Assembly (NCBI RefSeq): GCF_001577365.1
Contig: NZ_CP014513.1
Coordinates: forward strand, 2,046,001-2,110,000
Direction: 5' to 3'
Source: Frondihabitans sp. PAMC 28766
Lineage (GTDB): Bacteria > Actinomycetota > Actinomycetes > Actinomycetales > Microbacteriaceae
Length of the DNA: 64,000 nucleotides
In this document: positions 53,563-63,046 of the stretch, in pieces
Numbering within the stretch: the stretch's first letter is position 1
How the letters are laid out: every line of letters begins with the position of its first letter
Notes under the pieces: generated by a model
What the model was told of the DNA's origin: nothing
Databases searched by the model: none
The model's input: the letters and a program-made list of their open reading frames with translations, nothing else
Translations under genes and position numbers: made by a program

Positions 53563-56538
53563 ATGGTGGATAAAAACGAAAACAGTCCGAAGAGAAGAAG
53601 TCGCCTGTTCGCAGGGTTCCGATCGCACAAGGCGCAGCCCGCCGTGCCGGTCGTACCCGAACCCGAACAGCCCGCTCCTTCCGCTGTCGGCGCCGCCCGA
53701 GAGGCCGCACCGGCCTCGGCCGCCGACACAGCCGTGCCTCAGGAGGCCACAGCCGTGCCCAACGACAACACCACATCCGCGACCGAGCAGGTCGAAGGCC
53801 AGGCGGCCGAGGCCGTCGTCGACGTCGAGACGATCGAGCGCGACGAGGCCGACCAGACGCCCGTCGTGCCGACGGTCGACAAGCCCGCCCTCGCGTCGCC
53901 CTTCGAGGCGCCGCTGACGACGACGAGCCTGATCTTCCACGCCCCCGACATCGCCCCGCTGCCCGAGCAGGACGACTACGACGACGAGGGCTCGTCGAGC
54001 CGTCGCCGGTCACGCCAGCGCCCGGGCGGATCGCCTGGGCAGGGCTCCGGCTCGCACCAGGGCGACGGCGACGAGCCGTCGACGACCCGCACCCGGTCGC
54101 GCGCCAACCGCGAGCCGCGCGAGCCGCGCGAGGTCGAGCTCATCACCGAGCCGCAGCGCGTCAAGGGCTCGACCCGCCTCGAGGCCAAGAAGCAGCGCCG
54201 CCGCGACGGTCGCGATGCGGGTCGCCGCCGCCCCGTCGTGACCGAGGCCGAGTTCCTCGCCCGCCGTGAGAGCGTCGACCGCAAGATGATCGTGCGCACG
54301 CAGGGCGACAGCATCCAGATCGGCGTGCTCGAAGACGGCATCCTCGCCGAGCACTACGTCGCCAAGTCGCAGAACGTCTCGCTCATCGGCAACGTCTACC
54401 TCGGCCGCGTGCAGAACGTCCTGCCGTCGATGGAAGCCGCGTTCGTCGACATCGGGCGCGGCCGGAACGCCGTGCTCTACTCGGGCGAGGTCGACTGGGA
54501 CAGCGTCGACCACAGCCAGGGCCAGCCGCGCCGCATCGAGCTGGCGCTGAAACCCGGCGACCGCGTGCTCGTCCAAGTCACCAAAGACCCGGTCGGCCAC
54601 AAGGGTGCCCGGCTCACCTCGCAGATCTCGCTGCCCGGCCGCTTCCTGGTCTACGTGCCGAACGGCTCGATGAACGGCATCAGCCGCAAGCTGCCCGACA
54701 CCGAGCGCGCGCGCCTGAAGAAGATCCTGAAAGAGGCTCTGCCCGAGAACACCGGCGTGATCGTCCGCACCGCGGCCGAGGGCGCCACCGAAGAGCAGCT
54801 CACCCTCGACGTGAAGCGCCTTCTCAACCAGTGGGCCGACATCTCGAAGAAGGTCGAGGCGGGCAACGCCCCGACCCTGCTCCACTCCGAGCCCGACCTG
54901 CTGATCAAGATCGTGCGCGACGTCTTCAACGAGGACTTCCACGAGCTCGTCATCGACGGCGACGAGGCCAAAGAGACGATCGAGCAGTACCTCTCGGCCG
55001 TGGCCCCCGACCTCCTCGACCGCGTGAAGTCGTACGAGGGCGACAAAGACTCGTTCGACGAGTACCGCCTCTCCGAGCAGATCGACAAGGCGCTCGACCG
55101 CAAGGTCTGGCTGCCCTCGGGCGGCTCGCTGGTCATCGACCGCACCGAGGCCATGACGGTCGTCGACGTCAACACCGGCAAGTTCGTCGGCTCGGGCGGC
55201 AACTTGGAAGAGACCGTCACCAAGAACAACATCGAGGCCGCCGAAGAGCTCGTGCGCCAGCTGCGCCTCCGCGACATCGGCGGCATCATCGTCGTCGACT
55301 TCATCGACATGGTGCTCGAGTCGAACCGCGACCTCGTGCTGCGCCGTCTCGTCGAGTGCCTCAGCCGCGACCGCACCAAGCACCAGGTGGCCGAGGTCAC
55401 CTCGCTCGGCCTCGTGCAGATGACGCGCAAGAAGCTGGGCCTGGGCCTTGCCGAGTCGTTCGAAGAGATCGGTGTCGACCGTCAGCAGGCGGCCGAGCAG
55501 CAGCAGCAGAATCGCCAGAAGTCGCAGGAACGCCGTCGCGCCAAGGCCGCGAACGGCAACGGGGCCGGCAACGGCAGCGGGTCGTCGAACGGCAACGGCT
55601 CGAACGGTCGCGGCGGCTCGCCGCGCGGCTCCGAAGCGCACCCCGCCACCGGCACCATCCACGCGATCACCGACGACGTCAAGAACGCCCTCGCCAAGAT
55701 CGCCGCGTCGACCGTGCCCCACGCCGAGGGCGAGCCGGCCAGCCCGGCCGAGACCGCTGCGGCCGTCGAAGCCGCTATCGATGCGGTCGCCGCGGGCATG
55801 GGCGGCACCGAGCCGGCCGCGCCCGCCGCTGCATCCGTCTCGACCGACGGCCCCGCCGCTGCGTCCGTCTCGACCGACGGCCCCGCCGCTGCATCCGTCT
55901 CGGCCGACGGCGCCGCCGTCGAGGGTGAGCAGACCCCGGCCTCCGGGCGCTCCCGCCGCGGGCGCGGCCGTCGTGCCTCGGCCTCCGGGCAGGCCGCCGC
56001 CGAGGCACCCGCCTCGGGGGAGGGCGCTGCCGTGATCGAGGTCGCGTCGACGACGTCGGTCGAGAGCGCGACCGCAGGGGCGTCGGATCCTGCGCCCGTG
56101 TCGTCGGCCCCGGCGGCCTCCGCCTCGGCCGCACCTGAGACCGCCGCGCCGGCCGCTGCCGCCGACAAGCCCGAGAAGGCCTCGCGCCGCTCGCAGGCGA
56201 CCGTCACGCAGCCCGAGGCGACCGTCGCCATCCTCGACATCCCGGTCGCCAAGGTCGAGCGCGCCCCGCGCAAGGTGAGCGCCCGCGACGCCGAGCAGCT
56301 CCTCGACAGCGTGCTGGGCGCGCTGCCCGAGCCGAAGCAGCCCGGTCAGGGCCGCAGCCGCTCGCGGCGCGCGTCGACCAGTGGCACCACGGCTGCGTCG
56401 AGCGTCGATGCGTCGGCCTCCGGCGATTCGGGCGCCTCGGGCGCCTCGGGTTCGTCGAGCACCGCGGGTTCCTCGAGTTCCTCCGCAGAATCGGGCCCGT
56501 TCATCCTCGGCGTGGGAGTATCGTCCGACGACCTGTGA
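53563..56538 (+). CDS. rne: Ribonuclease E/G
   Basis: 991 residues. A low-complexity N-terminal extension of about 235 residues precedes the catalytic core: S1 region (VGHKGARLTSQISLPGRFLVYVP), DNase-like region with D535 in MTVVDVNTGKFVG and D579 in GGIIVVDFIDM, and LVQMTRKKLGLGLAESF. After ESF the expected zinc-link CPxC is not present; the frame continues with EEIGVDRQQAAEQQQQ. The C-terminal 330 residues are disordered, with a 30-bp tandem repeat (AAASVSTDGP three times, about 55826-55919) and a final S/G/A tract. It initiates mRNA decay and rRNA/tRNA processing. Confidence 0.93.
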   Translation: MVDKNENSPKRRSRLFAGFRSHKAQPAVPVVPEPEQPAPSAVGAAREAAPASAADTAVPQEATAVPNDNTTSATEQVEGQAAEAVVDVETIERDEADQTPVVPTVDKPALASPFEAPLTTTSLIFHAPDIAPLPEQDDYDDEGSSSRRRSRQRPGGSPGQGSGSHQGDGDEPSTTRTRSRANREPREPREVELITEPQRVKGSTRLEAKKQRRRDGRDAGRRRPVVTEAEFLARRESVDRKMIVRTQGDSIQIGVLEDGILAEHYVAKSQNVSLIGNVYLGRVQNVLPSMEAAFVDIGRGRNAVLYSGEVDWDSVDHSQGQPRRIELALKPGDRVLVQVTKDPVGHKGARLTSQISLPGRFLVYVPNGSMNGISRKLPDTERARLKKILKEALPENTGVIVRTAAEGATEEQLTLDVKRLLNQWADISKKVEAGNAPTLLHSEPDLLIKIVRDVFNEDFHELVIDGDEAKETIEQYLSAVAPDLLDRVKSYEGDKDSFDEYRLSEQIDKALDRKVWLPSGGSLVIDRTEAMTVVDVNTGKFVGSGGNLEETVTKNNIEAAEELVRQLRLRDIGGIIVVDFIDMVLESNRDLVLRRLVECLSRDRTKHQVAEVTSLGLVQMTRKKLGLGLAESFEEIGVDRQQAAEQQQQNRQKSQERRRAKAANGNGAGNGSGSSNGNGSNGRGGSPRGSEAHPATGTIHAITDDVKNALAKIAASTVPHAEGEPASPAETAAAVEAAIDAVAAGMGGTEPAAPAAASVSTDGPAAASVSTDGPAAASVSADGAAVEGEQTPASGRSRRGRGRRASASGQAAAEAPASGEGAAVIEVASTTSVESATAGASDPAPVSSAPAASASAAPETAAPAAAADKPEKASRRSQATVTQPEATVAILDIPVAKVERAPRKVSARDAEQLLDSVLGALPEPKQPGQGRSRSRRASTSGTTAASSVDASASGDSGASGASGSSSTAGSSSSSAESGPFILGVGVSSDDL

Positions 56539-56579
56539 TCACGGGTCGTCTCTGATCAGATCGTTCTGAGAGGCCCCAC

Positions 56580-57733
56580 GTGAGCACCCCGACACCGACC
56601 CCGGCGCCGCCCCCCGCGTCGTCGGCGGTCGGCGTCGGCTCGTCGTACGTCGGCTCGGCCCCGCCGCCGCACATCCCGCACGCGCAGGCCGCACCGCGCC
56701 GTAGGCCTGTGCACGCCCTGTTCGCCCGAGTCGCAGCCGCGAGGCCGTGCTGACGGCGGCGATCGCGGTCGGCGCCGTGATCCTGGTCAAATTCGCGGTC
56801 GCGCTGGTGCAGTTGATCGGCAACGCCGTCGACTTCGACCCGGCGGCCTACGCCAGCGGGTTCGTCGAGTCGCCCATCGGCCTCTTCCTCGGCGCTGTGG
56901 TGCTCTACCCGTTCTTCTTCTACGTCGGCGCCTTCGTCGCGCTCGCCTTCGGGTTCCCCGTCCTGCGCTCCACGCGGTTGCCGGTGGTGCTGGGCCGAGC
57001 CGTCGCCGCCGGGGCCGTGGGCACAATCGTGCTCGCCCTCGTCGGGCTCATCACCGGCGTCGGCTCCGCCACGGCGGCCGGCAACTGGGTCTCGCTGCTG
57101 CTCGACGTCGTCTTCGTTCCGCTCTCGGCCGGCCTCCTGCTGACGGCCGTGCTCGCGGCGGGAGCCGTGTTGGCCTGGCTCTGGATCGGGCGGCAAGACC
57201 CAGCCCTCCGGGCGCAGGATGCCATGGCCGCGGCGGGCACGCCCGCTCGCGTCGCCGAGGCTGCTGCGGCTGCGGCTGCGGCTGTTACTGAGGCTGCTGG
57301 CGCTGGTGCTGCTGCTGGTGCTGCCGGTCGCGGTGGCGGCGCTGGTGCAGCCTCTGCGTCGGGCGCGCCCTCGGCGGGCGGCGCGCTGGCCGCGGGCTCT
57401 GCTCGCGATGCCCCGTCCGCGCTCTCCGCCGGGGCCCGGGTTGCGGCGGGCTCTCCGGCCAGCGCCTCCGTCCCCTCGGCGCTCGACGCTCTGCTGCCCG
57501 CCCCCGACCCGGCTCGCCTCGCTCCCTTCGCCCCGGCCGCCGCGGCGCCGCCGGTCCCCTCCGCGCTCGAGGCCGCTGCCGGCCCGCCGTCGTCCGCCCC
57601 CACCGGGCCTCTCTCCTCCGCCGCCGAACCCGCGCCGGCGCCCGCGCCGGTCGCGCCTCCAGCGCCCCCGCCGCGCTCAACCGCTGCCCCCGACCCCGCC
57701 TGGCGCCGCTTCGAGCCCCCGCCCTCCCGCTGA
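56580..57733 (+). CDS. Membrane protein with long A/P-rich tail, apparent frameshift
   Basis: A GTG at 56580 with GAGAGG upstream begins a P-rich cytosolic stretch. The frame closes at PC-stop near 56752, while the phase starting LTAAIAVGAVILVKFAVALVQLIG continues. Adding one C to the CC at 56737-56738 joins FARVAA to REAVLTAAIAVG. Four hydrophobic segments follow (to about 57190), then about 180 residues of A, G, P and S that end at a stop codon lying in the first unit of a 91-bp tandem repeat. If not frameshifted, translation from the GTG at 56747 would still give the membrane part. Family not recognised. Confidence 0.6.
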
Positions 57734-57993
57734 CACCCCGGCTTTCGGCCAACCTCCCAGTGCCGCGGCGGTGGGACCTCGGCTGAAACACGGGGTCTTC
57801 CCGCCGAGGACGCCCTCCCGCCGACACCACCGCTTTCGGCCAACCTCCCAGTGCCGCGGCGGTGGGACCTCGGCCGAAACACGGGGTCTTCCCGCCGAAG
57901 ACGCCCTCCCGCCGACACCCCGGCTTTCGGCCAACCTCCCAGTGCCGCGGCGGTGGGACCTCGGCCGAAACACAGGGCGTCGCCGCCGACTTC
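57721..57993. repeat. 91-bp tandem array, three units, each with a 66-bp palindrome
   Basis: Units begin GCCCTCCCGC at 57721, 57812 and 57903, exactly 91 bp apart. Each holds arms GACACCCC...GGGGTC and TTTCGGCCAACCTCCCAG...GTGGGACCTCGG (palindromes 57732-57797, 57823-57888, 57914-57980). The first unit contains the last codons and TGA stop of the upstream gene. Confidence 0.9.
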
Positions 57994-58049
57994 TCCACAG
58001 ATTGCCGAACGGCGCCCACGAGGCACGCGGCCCCGACCACGCTGGTGGC

Positions 58050-59036
58050 ATGGACGACTTCGCCACCGGGCCCGACGGCCTCATTCGCACCGCCGACTTC
58101 ATCCGGGCCGGCCGCAACGACCGCGAGCTGCGCCGCGCCGCGACCGCGGGTGAGCTCGTCACCGTCATCCCTGGCGTCTTCGTCCGAGCAGACAGATGGC
58201 AGGCCGCGACCGGGCCCGACAGGCACGTCCTTCGTGCGATGGCGTTCGCCCCGCGGCTCGACGAGCGCGCGGTGTTCTCGCACACGACTGCCACGGCACT
58301 GCACGGGTGGGGGTCACTCGGGCCGCCTCCTGACCTGCTCGACGTGTCGGATCCTGATCTCTCCAAGTCGCGGCGGCTCGCCTCGGCTCGGCTGCACGTC
58401 GCGCGGCTCTCGGGTGCGGATCTGGGCGTCGTGGAAGGGCTGCCGGTCACCTCGCCGGCTCGAACCGCGGTCGACATGGTCGTGTCGCAGGGGTTCAGAG
58501 CAGCCGTGGTGGCCCTCGACAGTGCCCTGCACGTCGAGGTCGAGAGTCGTGACCCTCGCCGTCGTCGGCCTCTGACGGCGTCCCTCCTCACGCTCGACGA
58601 TTTCGACGCGGCACTCGGGCGCCGCTTGCCCGTCCGGGGCCACAAGCACGTGCAGCGGGTGCGCGCTTTCGCGAACGGCCTCGCGGCCTCAGGAGGCGAG
58701 TCGCTCAGTCGCATCGTCATGCACGAACGCGGGTGGCCGGCGCCCACTCTGCAACAGCCGTTCTTCGTCGGTCGCGAGCACATCGGCGACGTCGACTTCT
58801 GGTGGGAGGAGTTCGGTGTGATCGGCGAGTTCGACGGCTTCGTGAAGTACTCGCGCCAGGAGCACCTGGGCGGCATGAGCCCGGCCGACGCCGCGGTCAA
58901 GGAGAAACGGCGGGAAGACCTGCTGCGGGCTCACCCGGCCGTGCGCGGTTTCGCTCGGTGGATGTGGAGCGACGTGATGCACCCACCTCGGCTGGACGCG
59001 ATCCTGGGCCGGACGGGGCTGTGGCGCAGCGGGTGA
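58050..59036 (+). CDS. AbiEi-like / DUF559-type protein
   Basis: 328 residues from the ATG at 58050. N-terminal winged-helix of the AbiEi antitoxin type (GLIRTADFIRAGRNDRELRRAATAGELVTVIPGVFVRADRW), a middle region FSHTTATALHGW and TSPARTAVDMV, and a C-terminal endonuclease-like fold (REHIGDVDFWWEEFGVIGEFDGFVKYSR, with acidic D and E in D-V-D-F-x-W and E-F-D-G). Proteins of this layout are common in actinobacteria and are annotated as AbiEi-like, but no AbiEii toxin gene is adjacent here. Flanked on both sides by palindromic repeats; its TGA stop forms the edge of one. Confidence 0.75.
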   Translation: MDDFATGPDGLIRTADFIRAGRNDRELRRAATAGELVTVIPGVFVRADRWQAATGPDRHVLRAMAFAPRLDERAVFSHTTATALHGWGSLGPPPDLLDVSDPDLSKSRRLASARLHVARLSGADLGVVEGLPVTSPARTAVDMVVSQGFRAAVVALDSALHVEVESRDPRRRRPLTASLLTLDDFDAALGRRLPVRGHKHVQRVRAFANGLAASGGESLSRIVMHERGWPAPTLQQPFFVGREHIGDVDFWWEEFGVIGEFDGFVKYSRQEHLGGMSPADAAVKEKRREDLLRAHPAVRGFARWMWSDVMHPPRLDAILGRTGLWRSG

Positions 59037-59102
59037 CACCCGGGGTTTCGGGCGAGCTCCGCGCGCCGCGGCGCGGGGAGGTCGGCCGAAAGACGGGGTG
59101 TC
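59035..59102. repeat. 66-bp family palindrome, copy E
   Basis: Arms GACACC...GGTGTC and inner GCGCGCCGCGGCGCG; shares TTTCGG...GGTCGGCCGAAA with the array at 57.7 kb. It starts at the stop codon of the AbiEi-like gene. Confidence 0.8.
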
Positions 59103-59114
59103 GCCGAGCGACTT

Positions 59115-59441
59115 TTAGCGGGCGGGGCCGGCGGGGCCGGGCGAGCGGAGGGAGCGGGGCGGGTCGGCGGGCAGGCCGCGCTTGCGCCACTGCGGCACGC
59201 GGAGGCCGCTGGCCTCGAGGCGACGGGCGAGCTCCTTGCCGCCGACCGCCGTCGCGCCCTGCGCGACGAGCTCGTCGTGCCGCGCGGCGGGCACGTCGTA
59301 GTGGTCGTGGTCGAAGGCACGACGCGGCAGGCCCGCGGCCCCGGCGAACGCGTGCAGCTCGTCGTACGACTCGTCGCTCACGAGGTGCGACCACACGGTG
59401 TCGTGCGCGGGCCAGATGGGCTCGTCGATCAGAATGGTCAC
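59115..59441 (-). CDS. DUF4031 family protein
   Basis: 108 residues from a GTG at 59441: VTILIDEPIWPAHDTVWSHLVSDESYDELHAFAGAAGLPRRAFDHDHYDVPAARHDELVAQGA, the DUF4031 pattern almost throughout. The typical protein ends near 90 residues; here an extra R/P/G-rich tail follows. Function unknown. Divergent from the rplU promoter. Confidence 0.88.
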   Translation of the reverse strand: MTILIDEPIWPAHDTVWSHLVSDESYDELHAFAGAAGLPRRAFDHDHYDVPAARHDELVAQGATAVGGKELARRLEASGLRVPQWRKRGLPADPPRSLRSPGPAGPAR

Positions 59442-59463
59442 TGTCGCATCGTACTCGCGGCCT

Positions 59464-59492
59464 TTGACTGCGGCCGTTCGGGCCGGTACTCT
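59464..59492 (+). promoter_or_regulatory. rplU-rpmA promoter
   Basis: TTGACT (59464-59469), a 17-bp spacer and TACTCT (59487-59492) fit a housekeeping sigma promoter. The leader of about 90 bases contains a GTGGGGCATCTCCCCGCC hairpin before the AAGGAG of rplU. Confidence 0.75.
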
Positions 59493-59590
59493 AGACCCTT
59501 GGTGCGCCGTCAGAGTGATGCGCGACACCCAGACTTCTCGCCGGTGGGGCATCTCCCCGCCAGGCTTCCTCTCATCCTCAAGGAGTTCCC

Positions 59591-59902
59591 ATGGCTTTCG
59601 CTATTGTGCGTGCCGGTGGTCGTCAAGAGAAGGTCGAGGTGGGCACGATCGTGACCGTCGACCGTCTCAAGGCGAATGCCAGCGACACCGTCTCGTTCGT
59701 TCCCGTCCTGCACGTCGACGGCGACACGATCCTGTCGGGTGACGCGCTGTCGAAGGTCACGGTCGAGGGCGAGGTTCTGAACGACCTCCGCGGCCCGAAG
59801 ATCGTGATCCAGAACTACAAGAACAAGACCGGGTACAAGCGTCGCATGGGGTTCCGTGCCGACCTGACCCGCGTCAAGATCACGTCGATCAAGACCAAGT
59901 AG
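59591..59902 (+). CDS. rplU: 50S ribosomal protein L21
   Basis: 103 residues, AAGGAG box, starting [18 protein letters not shown] and ending with the conserved [20 protein letters not shown]. It is a component of the large subunit that binds 23S rRNA. First gene of rplU-rpmA. Confidence 0.98.
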   Translation: MAFAIVRAGGRQEKVEVGTIVTVDRLKANASDTVSFVPVLHVDGDTILSGDALSKVTVEGEVLNDLRGPKIVIQNYKNKTGYKRRMGFRADLTRVKITSIKTK

Positions 59903-59915
59903 AGGCGGCTGGACA

Positions 59916-60182
59916 ATGGCACACAAAAAGGGCGCAAGCTCCACTCGTAACGGCCGCGACTCGAACGCGCAGCGCCTCGGCGTGAAGCGCTTCGGCGGCC
60001 AGGTCGTCCTCGCGGGCGAGATCATCGTGCGTCAGCGCGGCACCCACTTCCACCCCGGTGTGAACGTGGGCCGTGGCGGCGACGACACCCTGTTCGCCCT
60101 CGCCCCGGGCGCGGTCGAGTTCGGTGCGAAGGGCGGCCGCAAGGTCGTCAACATCGTGAGCACCGAGACCGTCTCCGCCTGA
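59916..60182 (+). CDS. rpmA: 50S ribosomal protein L27
   Basis: 88 residues starting [29 protein letters not shown], the conserved N-terminus that reaches the peptidyl-transferase centre. No N-terminal cleavage extension of the Firmicutes type. 13 bp after rplU. Confidence 0.98.
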   Translation: MAHKKGASSTRNGRDSNAQRLGVKRFGGQVVLAGEIIVRQRGTHFHPGVNVGRGGDDTLFALAPGAVEFGAKGGRKVVNIVSTETVSA

Positions 60183-60197
60183 CAGCAACCTCTTCAC

Positions 60198-60227
60198 CGG
60201 ATGGGCGAGCTTCGGCTCGCCCATCCG
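60198..60227 (+). terminator. Hairpin between rpmA and obgE
   Basis: 13-bp perfect stem CGGATGGGCGAGC with a TTCG loop, followed by TGTTTGC. It may end most rplU-rpmA transcripts before obgE. Confidence 0.85.
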
Positions 60228-60274
60228 TGTTTGCATCACCTGAAGCACGACCGACAGTCTGAGAAAATCTCCCC

Positions 60275-61843
60275 ATGGCCACATTCGTCGACCAAGTGTC
60301 GCTCCACCTCAAGGCGGGCAACGGCGGCAACGGCTGCGTCTCGGTCAAGCGCGAGAAGTTCAAGCCGCTGGCCGGCCCCGACGGCGGCAACGGCGGCCAC
60401 GGCGGCGACATCGTGCTCGTCAGCAGCAACGACGTCACCACCCTCCTCGGCTTCCACCGCAACCCGCACCGTTCGAGCCCCAACGGCGGCCCGGGCATGG
60501 GCGACCACCGCTCGGGTAACAACGGCGAGATGCTCGAGCTCGAGGTTCCGGTCGGCACCGTCGTCACCGACGAAGACGGCACCGAGCTGATCGACTTCGT
60601 CGAAGCGGGCCTGCGGTTCGTCGTCGCCGAGGGCGGCATCGGCGGCCTCGGTAACGCGGCGCTTTCGTCGACGAAGCGCAAGGCTCCCGGGTTTGCTCTG
60701 CTCGGCACCCCGGGGTGGCAGGGCGATGTCCAGCTCGAGCTGAAGGTCGTCGCCGACATCGCCCTCGTCGGCTACCCGTCGGCGGGCAAATCGAGCCTTG
60801 TCGCCGCGATCTCGGCGGCGAAGCCGAAGATCGCCGACTACCCCTTCACCACTCTCCACCCGAACCTCGGTGTCGTCGAGTCAGGATCGACGAGATACAC
60901 GGTCGCCGACGTCCCCGGCCTCATCGAGGGCGCGAGCGAGGGCAAGGGTCTCGGCCTCGAGTTCCTGCGCCACGTCGAGCGCTGCTCGGCTCTGCTGCAC
61001 GTGCTCGACTGCGCCACGCTCGAGCCGGGCCGCGACCCGCTGACCGATCTCGACGTGATCCTGGGCGAGCTTGCCGCGTACCCCGTGCCGGCCGGCCAGC
61101 TTCCGCTGCTCGAGCGCCCGCAGCTCATCGCCCTCAACAAGGTCGACGTGCCGGAGGCTCGTGAGCTGGCCGACTTCGTCACGGCCGACCTCCAAGAGCG
61201 CGGCTACCCCGTCTTCGAGATCTCCGCCGTGTCGCGGGCGGGTCTGCGTGAGTTGTCGTTCGCCCTCGCCGAGGTCGTCGAGGCCGACCGTGCCGTGCGT
61301 GCTGCCGAAGAGATGGCGCGCCCGCGCATCATCATGCGCCCGAAGGCGGTCAACGAGTCGAAGTTCGAGGTGCAGGTCGAGGGGGGCACCTACGGCAACG
61401 TCTACCGCATCCGCGGCGTCAAGCCCGAGCGCTGGGTGCTGCAGACCGAGTTCAACAACGAGGAGGCCGTCGGCTACCTCGCCGATCGCCTCAACAAGCT
61501 CGGTGTCGAAGACCAGCTGTTCAAGGCCGGGGCGATCGCAGGATCCACTGTGGTCATCGGCGGTGCCGGGGGCATCGTCTTCGACTGGGAGCCCACTCTC
61601 ACCTCCACCGCCGAGCTCATGACCGCGGCGCGCGGCACCGACCCCCGACTGCACCAGTCGTCGAGGCAGACCCGCAACGAGCGCCGCGAAGAGTATTTCG
61701 CGCGCATGGACGCCAAGGCCGAGGCCCGCGCCGAGCTGATGCGCGAGCGCGCGGCCGGCCTGTGGACCGACGACGAGGGTTTCGAAGTGGGAGGCCCCGT
61801 CACCGACGACGACCTGCCCGGAGAGGACGACGAGCAAGAGTGA
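60275..61843 (+). CDS. obgE: GTPase Obg
   Basis: 522 residues. The glycine-rich Obg fold ([41 protein letters not shown]) is followed by the G domain: G1 GYPSAGKSS (about 166), G3 [15 protein letters not shown]4 NKVD, G5 ISAV. The C-terminal OCT domain contains [46 protein letters not shown]. It acts in ribosome assembly and stress control. It overlaps proB by GTGA. Confidence 0.97.
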   Translation: MATFVDQVSLHLKAGNGGNGCVSVKREKFKPLAGPDGGNGGHGGDIVLVSSNDVTTLLGFHRNPHRSSPNGGPGMGDHRSGNNGEMLELEVPVGTVVTDEDGTELIDFVEAGLRFVVAEGGIGGLGNAALSSTKRKAPGFALLGTPGWQGDVQLELKVVADIALVGYPSAGKSSLVAAISAAKPKIADYPFTTLHPNLGVVESGSTRYTVADVPGLIEGASEGKGLGLEFLRHVERCSALLHVLDCATLEPGRDPLTDLDVILGELAAYPVPAGQLPLLERPQLIALNKVDVPEARELADFVTADLQERGYPVFEISAVSRAGLRELSFALAEVVEADRAVRAAEEMARPRIIMRPKAVNESKFEVQVEGGTYGNVYRIRGVKPERWVLQTEFNNEEAVGYLADRLNKLGVEDQLFKAGAIAGSTVVIGGAGGIVFDWEPTLTSTAELMTAARGTDPRLHQSSRQTRNERREEYFARMDAKAEARAELMRERAAGLWTDDEGFEVGGPVTDDDLPGEDDEQE

Positions 61844-62754
61844 CCGACGCCGCAGCCGACATCGAGACCGCCCTGCCTGCCGACGCGGCGCAGCCTGCCG
61901 ACCCGGCGCAGCCTGCCGACCCGGCCCGGCCGCAGACTCGCCCGGTGCGGATCACCGCGGGCCGCATCCTGTCCCGCTCCGACGTGCCGCGCGCCCGTCG
62001 CGTCGTGGTCAAGGTGGGCTCGTCGTCGATCTCGGGCCCGAACGCCGACCAGATCGGGCCGCTCGTCGACGCGCTGGCCGCGACCTACGCGAGGGGCGCC
62101 GAGGTGATCCTGGTGTCGTCGGGCGCGATCGCCACGGGCATGCCCTTCCTCGACCTCGAGAGCCGGCCCACCGACCTCGCCACGCAGCAGGCGGCGGCGG
62201 CCGTCGGCCAGAACGTGTTGATCTACCGCTACCAGGAGAGCCTGCGACGGTACGAGATCGTGGCCGGCCAGGTGCTGCTCACGGCGGGCGACATCGACAA
62301 CCCGACGTCTCGCGCGAATGCGCAGCGGGCGATGGAGCGGCTGCTGAAGCTCCGCATCCTGCCGATCGTCAACGAGAACGACACCGTCGCGACGCATGAG
62401 ATCCGCTTCGGCGACAACGACCGCCTCGCCGCCCTCGTGGCGCAGATGGTCGAGGCCGACCTGCTCGTGCTGCTCTCCGACGTCGATGCGCTCTACACGA
62501 AGCCGCCGCACGAGCCGGGCGCTGTGAAGATCAGCGACGTCGAGTACGGCGACGAGCTCTCGGGCATCCGCTTCGGCGACGCCGGGGCGGCCGGTGTCGG
62601 CACCGGCGGGGCGAGCACGAAGGTGGCCGCCGCGCGGCTCGCGACCGAGTCGGGCACGCCAGTGCTCGTCACCTCGACCGCTCTCGTCACCGAGGCGCTT
62701 GCCGGCGCGCCGATCGGCACCTGGTTCGCCTCACGCGCTGCCCTCCGCGGCTGA
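61840..62754 (+). CDS. proB: Glutamate 5-kinase, without PUA domain
   Basis: 304 residues from a GTG overlapping the obgE stop. An N-terminal extension of about 45 residues contains [14 protein letters not shown], then the kinase core: [35 protein letters not shown]-type motif ([27 protein letters not shown]) and [10 protein letters not shown]. The protein stops after the kinase domain, so the C-terminal PUA domain of the longer family members is absent. First step of proline synthesis. Confidence 0.95.
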   Translation: MTDAAADIETALPADAAQPADPAQPADPARPQTRPVRITAGRILSRSDVPRARRVVVKVGSSSISGPNADQIGPLVDALAATYARGAEVILVSSGAIATGMPFLDLESRPTDLATQQAAAAVGQNVLIYRYQESLRRYEIVAGQVLLTAGDIDNPTSRANAQRAMERLLKLRILPIVNENDTVATHEIRFGDNDRLAALVAQMVEADLLVLLSDVDALYTKPPHEPGAVKISDVEYGDELSGIRFGDAGAAGVGTGGASTKVAAARLATESGTPVLVTSTALVTEALAGAPIGTWFASRAALRG

Positions 62755-62773
62755 CCCCCGCCTGCCTCCGACT

Positions 62774-62849
62774 CCGTTTTACCTATAGGTAAGCCGTTGC
62801 GGCACAGAAACTTCCTGTCGCGAAACGCCCACCTATAGCTAAAACGGGG
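62774..62849. repeat. 76-bp inverted-repeat element, copy 1
   Basis: It starts CCGTTTTACCTATAGGTAAG and ends CACCTATAGCTAAAACGG; each arm contains a CCTATAGG-type palindrome, and AGAAACTTCCTGTCGC lies in the centre. Confidence 0.85.
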
Positions 62850-62892
62850 AGGTCCCCGCGGAACGGGGGCGGCCCCGGCGGAATGGGCCCGT

Positions 62893-62968
62893 CCGTTCTA
62901 CCTATAGGTAAGCCGTTGCCGCATAGAAACTTCCTGTCGCAAAAGGCTTGCCTATAGGTAAAACGGGG
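62893..62968. repeat. 76-bp inverted-repeat element, copy 2
   Basis: Same length and orientation as copy 1, 119 bp downstream. The 22-bp arms (CCGTTCTACCTATAGGTAAG... and ...GCCTATAGGTAAAACGG) match at 20 of 22 positions. The A/T-rich arms contrast with the genome. Confidence 0.87.
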
Positions 62969-63022
62969 GGCGGTAGCGGCGCAACGGGGCGGTAGCGGCG
63001 CAACGGGGCGGCCCCAGCGCAA
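62967..63022. repeat. 19-bp direct repeats before proA
   Basis: GGGCGGTAGCGGCGCAACG occurs twice in direct succession and a third degenerate time. It fills the space between copy 2 of the 76-bp element and the proA promoter. Confidence 0.75.
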
Positions 63023-63033
63023 GGGGTCGGCCG

Positions 63034-63039
63034 TACAAT
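63034..63039 (+). promoter_or_regulatory. Likely -10 box of a leaderless proA transcript
   Basis: TACAAT ends 7 bases before the proA ATG, so a start of transcription at or next to the ATG is expected. No SD is visible apart from GGGGG. Confidence 0.6.
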
Positions 63040-63046
63040 CGGGGGC

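Noticed and set aside
57721..57993. CRISPR array
   Set aside because: Three units of 91 bp with near-identical content and no unique spacers of uniform size; no cas genes.
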